In this document: positions 17,023 to 23,780 of the stretch, piece after piece
How the letters are laid out: the number at the start of each line of letters is the position of its first letter
How positions within the stretch are numbered: position 1 is the stretch's first letter
NCBI RefSeq assembly: GCF_001202035.1
Contig: NZ_LGHT01000039.1
Location: 1 to 42,156, forward strand
Length of the DNA stretch: 42,156 nucleotides
Direction: 5' to 3'
From: Pseudorhodobacter wandonensis
Lineage (GTDB): Bacteria; Pseudomonadota; Alphaproteobacteria; Rhodobacterales; Rhodobacteraceae
The notes under the pieces: generated by a model
The model's database searches: none
What the model was told of the DNA's origin: nothing
The model's input: only the letters and a program-made list of their open reading frames with translations
Position numbers and translations under genes: made by a program

Positions 17023-18455
17023 TTGACTGCTTCCGGTGTTGCCAGCGTCGCGAGTGCGGCGTTCAGGTTGCTTTCCGCGTCGATCAGGAATGTCGCCGTT
17101 GTGACGATGCGGTCACCTTCATTGATGCCTTCGCGGATTTCTACCATTCCGGCACCTTGCCGTCCCAAGACCACATCTTGCGGTGCAAACTTGCCCTCGC
17201 CCAGATCGCGGATAACGACTTGGCGGTCGCCGGTATCAATGACCGCTGATTGTGGGACTTGTACCACCGGCCCATCGTCGCCCGTAGCAAGCGTGACATC
17301 GGCAAACATGTTGACCAGCAAGCGCCCGTCAGGGTTGGCAAGGTCAATGCGAACACGGGCTGTGCGTGTCTGCATGTCCACCTGCGGATAGATCTCGTCT
17401 ATGACCCCGGAAAAGGTTTCGCCGGGCAGACCAGTGAAAGCGATTGTCGCCATGTTTCCGCGCCGAAGCCCTTTCAAGGCGCTTTCCGGTACATCGGCCA
17501 TGACCCACATCACCGACGTGTCAGCGATGCGGAACAACGCCTCGCCCGCGGATGACATCATGCCGTCGACCGCCATCCGGTCCAGCACGACACCAGAACG
17601 CGGTGCCAACAGCGCGATGTTCACCGGCGCGCGCCTGTCAGTTGCAATTTGGTCGATAACCGCCGCAGGAACACCCAGATTTGCCAATCTTTGGCGGCTA
17701 CCTTCGGCGCGCCCACCGTCATTGCGCAGATCCGAGACATAGAGCGCCGCTGCAGCAGCTATTTCGGGTGAATACAGCATCGCCAACGGCGCGCCAGCCA
17801 CGACCATTGATCCGGTCGTCACATCCTCGACCGTCTCAATAAACGCATCAGCGCGCAATGAGATGACACTGACCCGACGATCGTCCAACACCACTATTCC
17901 CGGCGCGCGGATCGTCATAGCCATCGGCTCCAACACCGCGAGTGCTGTGCGCACGCCGGTCCGTTGCAACTTACCCGGCGATACGGTCACTGAACCCGCA
18001 TCACTTGCCTCGTCAGCAAAGACGGGAAGATAATCCATTCCCATCGAATCGAGCTTTGGCACCGGAGAGGTATCTGGCAGGCCCATTGGGTGACGATAAT
18101 AAAGTATCTTGCGCGGCGCGCCGTCGGCCGCGGCAAGAGGAGCTGCGGCCGGATCGAATGACACATCTTCGCTTGCCAGCACGGGCAAGAACGCGCGACC
18201 ATCGACGGCGTTTTTCGGCACGGCCGACCACTCGGCCAAGCCGTCGGGATGGCGGTAATAGATGATGGGGCCAGCCGCTTCTTTGGCCGTGGCTGGCATC
18301 GCTTCCGCGTCCAGTCCGGTCCATATCACAAACTGCACCTGTGCCGCATCCGTTAGCATCGCAGGCGTCCAACCTTTGCCCCCGGCTGCAAGGCCCATCC
18401 ATCCGGTTATGCCGCCGACGAAACCAAGCATAACCAGCTTTCCAAACACGCTCAT
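17019..18455 (-). CDS. cusB: CusB-type periplasmic adaptor with two heavy-metal-binding motifs
   Basis: Membrane fusion protein that links CusA to an outer-membrane channel and hands it metal. From the ATG at 18455 it has 478 residues. The start overlaps the previous stop (ATGA), and the longer upstream frame is only a shadow. A single N-terminal membrane segment (residues about 5-25) is followed by two copies of the heavy-metal-binding motif: YYRHPDGLAEWSAVPK (66-81) and YYRHPMGLPDTSPVPKLDSM (119-138). The first copy lacks the Met residues of the second. Then come the beta-barrel and barrel-sandwich adaptor domains (ALLAPRSGVVLDRMAVDG). Tandem motifs of this kind are known in some CusB relatives. 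Confidence 0.9.
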   Translation of the reverse strand: MSVFGKLVMLGFVGGITGWMGLAAGGKGWTPAMLTDAAQVQFVIWTGLDAEAMPATAKEAAGPIIYYRHPDGLAEWSAVPKNAVDGRAFLPVLASEDVSFDPAAAPLAAADGAPRKILYYRHPMGLPDTSPVPKLDSMGMDYLPVFADEASDAGSVTVSPGKLQRTGVRTALAVLEPMAMTIRAPGIVVLDDRRVSVISLRADAFIETVEDVTTGSMVVAGAPLAMLYSPEIAAAAALYVSDLRNDGGRAEGSRQRLANLGVPAAVIDQIATDRRAPVNIALLAPRSGVVLDRMAVDGMMSSAGEALFRIADTSVMWVMADVPESALKGLRRGNMATIAFTGLPGETFSGVIDEIYPQVDMQTRTARVRIDLANPDGRLLVNMFADVTLATGDDGPVVQVPQSAVIDTGDRQVVIRDLGEGKFAPQDVVLGRQGAGMVEIREGINEGDRIVTTATFLIDAESNLNAALATLATPEAVK

Positions 18456-18850
18456 GGCAACACCTCGATCACAATCTGCGCCTGCACCGTCTCCGCCTCG
18501 CCCTGCACTTTTGCCGCAACTGAAAAGCGCCAGTTGCCGTCCATCGTCAGATCGGTGGAAAAGCGGTAGTGGCCGGGTTTTTCGGTGGGCAATGCCACTA
18601 TGGGCGTCGTCATAGTCTCCATGCCGTCCGGTTCCATATCCATCCGCGTCGCAAAAAGGATGGCCCCGTCGACTGGCGTGTTGGTGCGGGTGTCGATCAG
18701 GGCCACATCCAGAATTGCTCCGTTGCCGAACGGATATGTGGTTTGCGCAAGGACAAGGGAATAATAAGACGCGGCCGCCTGCGCCATCGGCACAGAAAAT
18801 TGGGCCGCAACCACAAGGGCCGCAAGAAAGCGGGGCAATAAATGGAGCAT
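18452..18850 (-). CDS. YtkA/FixH-like exported protein of the cus operon
   Basis: 132 residues with a signal peptide (LPRFLAALVVAAQFSVPMAQ). The Ig-like beta domain contains PVDGAILFATRMDMEPDGME and GHYRFSTDLTMDGNWRFSV. The pattern G-Y-x-F-x-x-x-x-x-M-x-G-x-W is typical of YtkA-like/FixH domains, which occur beside copper transport and cytochrome oxidase assembly genes. It overlaps cusB by four bases, so the two are translationally coupled. A role in binding or delivering periplasmic copper is inferred from context. Confidence 0.75.
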   Translation of the reverse strand: MLHLLPRFLAALVVAAQFSVPMAQAAASYYSLVLAQTTYPFGNGAILDVALIDTRTNTPVDGAILFATRMDMEPDGMETMTTPIVALPTEKPGHYRFSTDLTMDGNWRFSVAAKVQGEAETVQAQIVIEVLP

Positions 18851-18935
18851 GACAGACCTGTAAATTTGGACAAAGGGGGCGCCGAAACTTGGAGTGTATC
18901 CCCGAAAGGAACCTACCCCAGATCAACGTGCAGCT

Positions 18936-18958
18936 TTGGGGTGCGCGAAGCACCCCAA
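18936..18958. terminator. Strong hairpin after the Cys-rich gene, possible terminator or attenuator
   Basis: TTGGGGTGC (18936-18944) pairs with GCACCCCAA (18950-18958) around GCGAA. It begins four bases past the stop of the Cys-rich gene and lies 86 bases upstream of the YtkA-like gene. No T-run follows, so partial termination or mRNA end protection is as likely as full termination. Confidence 0.45.
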
Positions 18959-18961
18959 CTT

Positions 18962-19279
18962 TCATGCCTTCGGTGGTCTTCTCAGGCCGTTGTCCATGTA
19001 CTGAAGACTATCCGTTAGCCCAACAGTCAAAAAGACCGCAATCTTCGAAGTTGGAAAAAACTCCAAGACGGCCAGTTTCTTGCTTTGAACCGATGACACC
19101 GCACGGCATTGCATCGTGGACACGCACGCGGCATCACATTCCGGCAAATCTGGGCAATCACTTGGGCAGCAATCATCCTGCATGGTTATCATGACCGCTG
19201 CACTTGCGGTTGAAACATGACTCAGGCTGGTCTGCACCAAAAAAGCGCCGACCAGCAATCCAACTAGAAAAAGGCGCAT
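18962..19279 (-). CDS. Small secreted Cys-rich protein, probably metal-related
   Basis: From the ATG at 19279 the product has 105 residues, with a signal peptide (FLVGLLVGAFLVQTSLSHVS). A compact cysteine cluster follows: CCPSDCPDLPECDAAC, then MQCRA (residues about 35-60). Six or more thiols with acidic residues between them suggest metal binding or disulfide packing. The C-terminus ends with NGLRRPPKA, and a similar short basic-proline tail occurs in the Cys-rich protein at 31329. I know no named family. Location between DUF411 and cus genes makes a copper-related role likely, as inference. Confidence 0.7.
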   Translation of the reverse strand: MRLFLVGLLVGAFLVQTSLSHVSTASAAVMITMQDDCCPSDCPDLPECDAACVSTMQCRAVSSVQSKKLAVLEFFPTSKIAVFLTVGLTDSLQYMDNGLRRPPKA

Positions 19280-19331
19280 CTTTATCCACACCAAATTGAT
19301 ATGAAGTAAATGTAGAACGACGACAATACAC

Positions 19332-19357
19332 AATTCGGTGAGCTTTTGTGCCGAATT
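19332..19357. promoter_or_regulatory. Inverted repeat upstream of the Cys-rich/cus genes
   Basis: AATTCGG (19332-19338) and CCGAATT (19351-19357) are perfect 7-bp arms 12 bases apart, in the 130-base gap before the Cys-rich gene. The gap is the only sizeable break in the operon from zntA to cusA, so an internal promoter with an operator is plausible. Confidence 0.4.
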
Positions 19358-19409
19358 TCATGATGGTGGCAGCACCCACAAGGCCATTTCAAGAACGCAT
19401 GGCGTTCGT

Positions 19410-19877
19410 TCACGCAGCCTCATAGTGCGAGAAGACTTCGGTCGTGCCGTCGCGCCGGATCAGGAACACATCATAGGCCTCGCGCGCGTTTTCAGGCCCC
19501 ATCCCCGGTGAGCCGTAGGGCATGCCCGGAACGGCTAGGCCGATAGCATCGGGGCGCTCGACCAGAAGGCGCCTTATATCGGATGGTGGCACATGGCCTT
19601 CCAGCATATACTGATCAATCCGGCCAGTATGGCATGAGATCATGTCCTGCGGGATACCATTGTCGGATTTATACTGCATCAGCAAGGTTCCAAGACTGTC
19701 CTCGGTGGTAACCGCAAAACCTTCGGTCTGCAGAACATCGACCCAAGCCGAACAGCATCCGCAGTTTCGATCCTTGACGACATGAATGGCAGGATCTGCT
19801 GCAAGGGCCGGCCGGGCGATGGCTGAAGCTCCGGCGATCAACATCAGGTGGCGGCGTGTTAAGGTGGCAAAAGACAT
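19410..19877 (-). CDS. DUF411 metal-binding protein, copy 1
   Basis: 155 residues from the ATG at 19877, which has GGAGAAG upstream. The leader contains two arginines (TRRHLMLIAGASAIARPALA), possibly Tat-dependent. The core has the family hallmark NCGCCSAWVDVL, then SCHTGRIDQYMLEGHVP and GLAVPGMPYGSPGMG. DUF411 proteins occur in copper and silver resistance clusters and are taken to bind Cu in the periplasm through CGCC and the Met-Pro-Gly motif. A second copy is encoded at 29306. The gene follows sco with 13 bases between them. Confidence 0.88.
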   Translation of the reverse strand: MSFATLTRRHLMLIAGASAIARPALAADPAIHVVKDRNCGCCSAWVDVLQTEGFAVTTEDSLGTLLMQYKSDNGIPQDMISCHTGRIDQYMLEGHVPPSDIRRLLVERPDAIGLAVPGMPYGSPGMGPENAREAYDVFLIRRDGTTEVFSHYEAA

Positions 19878-19890
19878 GGTGAGCTTCTCC

Positions 19891-20490
19891 TCAGGCAAGA
19901 ATGCGGCGTAGTTTTGGAACAGCGAAACGCCGATCCTCGTGGAAGTCAATGATGCTGGCAAATCGCCCGTTGGCATAGAACAGGAAAACGCCCGCAGTGT
20001 GGTTAATGGTGTAGTCGCCGTCCACGGTAGGCATTTTATCAAAGCTGATGCGAAAATCAGCGGCCGCGCAGGCTGTCTCGCCCATACTGCCGGTAAGGCC
20101 AATGATACGCGGGTCGAAATTAGATATGTAATCCGCCAGCACATCCGGTGTGTCACGCTCCGGGTCGACTGTGATCAGGGCAACCGTCAGCCTGTCGGCG
20201 TCTGAGCCAAGCGCTTCCAACCAGTCAGCGATATCAAGCAGCGTGGTTGGGCAAACGTCGGGGCAATAGGTAAAGCCAAAAAACACCATGGCAGGGCGTC
20301 CCCGCAAATCTGCAGGTGTGACCTCCTGCCCGACGTGATTGGTCAGACGCCAGTCCATTGATGTCAGCGGCAATGGTAATAGCGGGTTAGGAACGGCGCG
20401 GTTGCGCGTCTTCCACGCCCCCAGCCCCAGCATGAACGCCGAAGCTCCGGCCACTCCGGCAAGGGACAGGATTATTTGGCGTCGTCGCAC
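19891..20490 (-). CDS. SCO1/SenC-family copper protein, copy 1 (intact)
   Basis: SCO proteins are membrane-anchored thioredoxin-fold proteins that deliver copper to cytochrome oxidase or reduce its copper-site thiols. The product has 199 residues, with an N-terminal anchor (ILSLAGVAGASAFMLGLGAW), the copper site FTYCPDVCPTT (CxxxC) and the third ligand His in YTINHTAGVF. All key residues are present. It overlaps the PCuAC gene by 19 bases. A second, frameshifted sco gene lies two genes upstream, so this copy may be the functional one. Confidence 0.92.
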   Translation of the reverse strand: MRRRQIILSLAGVAGASAFMLGLGAWKTRNRAVPNPLLPLPLTSMDWRLTNHVGQEVTPADLRGRPAMVFFGFTYCPDVCPTTLLDIADWLEALGSDADRLTVALITVDPERDTPDVLADYISNFDPRIIGLTGSMGETACAAADFRISFDKMPTVDGDYTINHTAGVFLFYANGRFASIIDFHEDRRFAVPKLRRILA

Positions 20491-20942
20491 GCAGCCTCCT
20501 GTGCCCGCATCGACAAAATATCAACACTGACGTCAAGCGCACCTGCCTTCTCGAAGGTTAGAGTGATAGGAAATTTTTCGCCTTCGACCAGCGGTGCGGT
20601 CAGGCCCATGAGCATCCCGTGAAATCCTCCCGGCGACAGAGCCACAGTTTGGCCTGCTGGAACGGGAATTGATGCAGCATGGGGCATCGCGGCGACACCA
20701 TCTGTGACAGTGGTTTCATGCAGCATCGGCATGCTGGCCGCCGGTGTCGTGAGGCCAAGCAGGGCGTCATCCATCGCGCCGCTGTTGGTGATCTCCAGAT
20801 ACAAAACCGCCGGGCGCCCCGTTCCGATAGAGGCACGGGACCAAGCCTGTTGGACGCTGATATCGCCGCTCGTAAAGGTTTCACAGGCTTGCGCCATTGG
20901 GGCCGCCAACAAAAATGCCATTGCAGGAAGGAGATTTTTCAT
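20472..20942 (-). CDS. PCuAC-family periplasmic copper chaperone
   Basis: PCuAC proteins carry Cu(I) in the periplasm and pass it on, often with SCO, to cytochrome oxidase. The product has 156 residues. A signal peptide ends MAQA, followed by a Cys. The copper motif is visible as MLHETTVTDGVAAMPHA, then GGFHGMLMGL, which gives the conserved H(M) ... M ... HxM ligand set. The gene stands between two sco genes with 3 bases to the upstream one, matching the known sco-pcuAC pairing. Confidence 0.92.
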   Translation of the reverse strand: MKNLLPAMAFLLAAPMAQACETFTSGDISVQQAWSRASIGTGRPAVLYLEITNSGAMDDALLGLTTPAASMPMLHETTVTDGVAAMPHAASIPVPAGQTVALSPGGFHGMLMGLTAPLVEGEKFPITLTFEKAGALDVSVDILSMRAQEAACDDAK

Positions 20943-20945
20943 GTG

Positions 20946-21535
20946 TCAGAACCTCGATTTCAGATCGGAAAGAATGGCATCGGCAGGGGTGCCATAGTCG
21001 AATTGGCGCAACCAATCACCCTTCGGGCCGATAAGGTAAAGGGCTGCACTATGCGACATGGTGTAGCCATCGGTAGCATCTGGCGCGTCCTCGCGCTCAA
21101 AGAATGTCTTGAAACTCTCCGCTGCTGCCCGCGTGGCCTCTGCATCACCCGTTAGCCCCAGAATGGCGGGGTGAAAAGCCTGGGTGAAGGCGTCGATGCC
21201 CAGCTTGCGGTCACGCTCAGGATCGATCGAAATAAAGATGGGTTGCACCTTTGCTGCGGCATCGCCCAAATCATCCATACTTGCGCCACCTCAGACAGGG
21301 TGGTCGGGCAGACATCAGGGCAATTGGTGAAGCCAAAAAACACGAGTTGGAACTTGCCCGCGAATTCGTCTGTTGTGCGAAGCTGGCCTGCGCTATCGGC
21401 CAGAGAAAATGCAGGCCGAAACGTGGCTTCTTGGGTTTGCGCGTTCATTTGGGGCCGCAGCACCAAGGCACCGTAGGCTAGGGCCGCAAGCAAGGCCATG
21501 ATCCAAAGTCCGATCTGAATATGTCGAAGCCTCAT
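20946..21535 (-). pseudogene. SCO1/SenC-family protein, copy 2, one-base frameshift near 21277
   Basis: The first part from the ATG at 21535 has the anchor (IGLWIMALLAALAYGALVL) and the copper site FTNCPDVCPTTLSEVAQV. The frame is then lost. The rest (MDDLGDAAAKVQPIFISIDP, with the His ligand in YTMSHSAALY) continues in another frame to 20946. The span of 590 bases plus one gives 196 codons plus stop, a normal SCO length. The missing base lies in GCGCAAGTATGGATG. It may be a true mutation or an assembly error; apart from this the gene looks fully conserved. Confidence 0.9.
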
Positions 21536-21569
21536 AGACGGTAGTCTCCATTAGCGTTTGTGATTGCAA

Positions 21570-22232
21570 TCAGCCTGCTTGTTCCACAGCCAGCCGAATG
21601 TCGGCAACCAGAGTGTCGGCACTGAAGCTTTCCAAGCGCTTGCCGTTCAGAAAAAATGTTGGCGTCTGGCGGATGTTCAACGTTTCGACATCGGCGGCGT
21701 CCTGGTTCAGCACAGCGGTGGTGCCGGGAAACAGCATGTCGTCCTCGGCGCGGGTAAGATCAAGGCCAGCAGCCCCGGCGATTTCCCAAGCCACGTCAAG
21801 CTGGGGCGCTCCGTGAACGGCCCAGCCTGGCTGCTCTTCTAGCAAAGCGTCCAAAACAGGCTCGAACAGATCCTGACGCCGCGCGGCTTCCAGCATCCGC
21901 ACTACCTCATCTGACCCTTCGTGAAACACGGTGTAGCGCAACACAATTCGCAGCTGCGTCGGGAATTCTTTGCGCAACTGCTGCAACACGGGGTGATAGG
22001 CGCGGCACGCCTCACAGGAAGGGTCGAAAAACTCGACCAGCGTCACAGGGGCATCGAACGGGCCAAGGATGGGCGAATAGGGTCGAATCAGAACAGCGTC
22101 ATCGGAAATAGGGGCTGTTTCTGCGGCAAGGGCGGCGTCACGCTGACGCTGGCGGGTGACGTAAAACGCGCCGCCACCAAAGGCTATTACGCCCAAAGCG
22201 GTCGAGCCGAGAACAAAAGCGCGGCGATTCAT
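21570..22232 (-). CDS. DsbA-like thiol-disulfide oxidoreductase
   Basis: Periplasmic thioredoxin-fold enzyme that introduces or handles disulfides. 220 residues from the ATG at 22232, which overlaps the dsbB stop (ATGA). A hydrophobic leader (FVLGSTALGVIAFGGGAFYV) is followed by VTLVEFFDPSCEACRAYHP, active site CEAC, and the cis-Pro loop RQTPTFFLNGKRLES. It resembles the DsbA/DSBA-type (FrnE/BdbD) enzymes paired with DsbB. In a copper operon such a pair could repair or form disulfides in copper proteins. Confidence 0.88.
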   Translation of the reverse strand: MNRRAFVLGSTALGVIAFGGGAFYVTRQRQRDAALAAETAPISDDAVLIRPYSPILGPFDAPVTLVEFFDPSCEACRAYHPVLQQLRKEFPTQLRIVLRYTVFHEGSDEVVRMLEAARRQDLFEPVLDALLEEQPGWAVHGAPQLDVAWEIAGAAGLDLTRAEDDMLFPGTTAVLNQDAADVETLNIRQTPTFFLNGKRLESFSADTLVADIRLAVEQAG

Positions 22233-22672
22233 GTGCGGGATCCTTTTAGTAAGCTGAGATTGGCCAGGATGGCCGCAAAAGCGATGGTTGATAGATAGGG
22301 CAAGGGTATTCCAAGGACCACCTGTGCCTGATCTGTGCAGGACGGGCCTGATGCGGTGCAAGGGGCGATGGCAGCAGGGATCAACCCTGCATACAGCCCG
22401 CTGTGCCAAAGTGCCAATGCGAGCCCCGCCAGTGCGAGGGGCAGCGCGTATATCCGCACGCCTGTATCCCCGCGCAATGTGGCTATCCCCAAAAGCGGCA
22501 CCAAAGGAAACATGGCGATGCGCTGATACCAACATAGAGTGCAAGGCATCTGGCCCAGCACCTCACCGATGAACAGCGCGGCCAGGGTGGCGACAAGGGC
22601 AATCCCGAAAGCTACCGCCAGCGCCCCTTCCAAACGGAAAGTTGTAAGGAATCCGTTTTCACGCATTGGCAT
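22229..22672 (-). CDS. dsbB: DsbB-type disulfide bond formation protein
   Basis: Inner-membrane quinone-dependent reoxidant of DsbA. 147 residues with four membrane segments. The first periplasmic thiol pair is in MPCTLCWYQR and the second in APCTASGPSC, the two CxxC/C-C pairs needed for electron relay. Both pairs are intact. The gene overlaps the fusion gene upstream by 14 bases and the DsbA-like gene downstream by four, so the three are tightly coupled. Confidence 0.93.
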   Translation of the reverse strand: MPMRENGFLTTFRLEGALAVAFGIALVATLAALFIGEVLGQMPCTLCWYQRIAMFPLVPLLGIATLRGDTGVRIYALPLALAGLALALWHSGLYAGLIPAAIAPCTASGPSCTDQAQVVLGIPLPYLSTIAFAAILANLSLLKGSRT

Positions 22673-23780
22673 TCTCCTGCTCAGGTGCCTTACGCAGCAT
22701 TGCCAAAATCAATGCTACCGCCCCAAGGCTGATCGCCACATCGGCCATATTGAAAGTCGGCCAATGCCACGTCCGCCAATAGACGTCGAGAAAATCTGTC
22801 ACCATGCCTTGCCGCCCCCGATCAATAATGTTTCCGAGCGATCCACCGACGACCAGCGCCAGCCCCAGCCGCTCCCATCGATTGTTCGCCCGCAATGCCA
22901 TGATCCCTATGATCAATGTCAATCCACCCGTCAGGGCAACCATGGCCCAAGGCCTGCCTGACATCACCCCAGACAACATGCCGAAACTTGCACCTTCATT
23001 GAAACCGAGTGCGAGATTAAAGCTGGGCGAAACAGGATAGACATCCCCTTGCGTCAACCACACAAGCGCCATGAGCTTTGTGATCTGATCAAAAGCGACC
23101 ACGCAAACCAGAACAAGACCCATCGCAAGACGCGTTTCTGGAAATTCCATTTTCAATCCGATCCAGCGCGGAACATCCTTGCAATATGCTAGGTAGGGCT
23201 GCCCAAGCGTGCGGGCCAAAGCAGCTTCCTCTGATCGGATTTGCAGGCTGGCCGAGGTCAGGAATATCACGACAGCCGCCGCGGTCGGCAGCGCTGGGAT
23301 CGCCAGTGCCACACCGGCCAACAGCATAGCTTGCCCCAAGAAAGTCGGATTGCGGCTGATGCGAAACAACCCGGCCTGAACCAGAGCTCCGGTATCAACC
23401 TCAGGAACCCCGACCCGCCAAGAGGTGCCCATCGACTTTTGCGCCAGAACGGCGACCATCGCACCAACTGCTGCGACGCATATACCAATGATCCCAAGGC
23501 CGGGAAACGCGCCTTCGGTCCAAAGCGGGTCAGCCTTGTGCAGCGCCGGAACTGCCAGCCAAAGCATTGATCCAAAGCCTGCCACCACAAAGGATGAGCG
23601 AAACCCAAGCGCGGCGACTCGGTCGCTGCCCTTGGCCTTGCCAAACAGCCAGACCGATCGTCCTATTGCACGCGAGGCCATCGCATTGCCCCAGACGAAC
23701 AGAGCAAGATATGTCGCCAAAATGGCAAGAACGACCCACCCAAACAGTGATATCACGTCATCCCTCCCGCTCAGGGTCAA
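22659..23780 (-). CDS. lspA: Fusion of an ICMT-like methyltransferase domain and signal peptidase II
   Basis: 373 residues in one uninterrupted frame. Residues 1-210 are a multi-span domain of the isoprenylcysteine carboxyl methyltransferase/PEMT type (SWRVGVPEVDTGALVQAGLF, RISRNPTFLGQ, EEAALARTLGQPYLAYC). Residues about 215-373 are lipoprotein signal peptidase (FDQITK, FNLALGFNEGASFGML, GGSLGNIIDRGRQGMVTDF, FNMADVAIS), with both catalytic Asp (about 320 and 347) in place. LspA cleaves prolipoproteins in the inner membrane. Lead/zinc operons of the pbr type pair a P1B ATPase with LspA, sometimes fused to an undecaprenyl-diphosphate phosphatase; here the partner is different. It overlaps zntA by 23 bases. 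Confidence 0.9.
   Translation of the reverse strand: MTLSGRDDVISLFGWVVLAILATYLALFVWGNAMASRAIGRSVWLFGKAKGSDRVAALGFRSSFVVAGFGSMLWLAVPALHKADPLWTEGAFPGLGIIGICVAAVGAMVAVLAQKSMGTSWRVGVPEVDTGALVQAGLFRISRNPTFLGQAMLLAGVALAIPALPTAAAVVIFLTSASLQIRSEEAALARTLGQPYLAYCKDVPRWIGLKMEFPETRLAMGLVLVCVVAFDQITKLMALVWLTQGDVYPVSPSFNLALGFNEGASFGMLSGVMSGRPWAMVALTGGLTLIIGIMALRANNRWERLGLALVVGGSLGNIIDRGRQGMVTDFLDVYWRTWHWPTFNMADVAISLGAVALILAMLRKAPEQENANA

Noticed and set aside
18456-18965. Long N-terminal extension of the cusB frame
   Set aside because: It runs through the YtkA-like gene in another frame. The ATG at 18455 with the ATGA overlap is the natural start.
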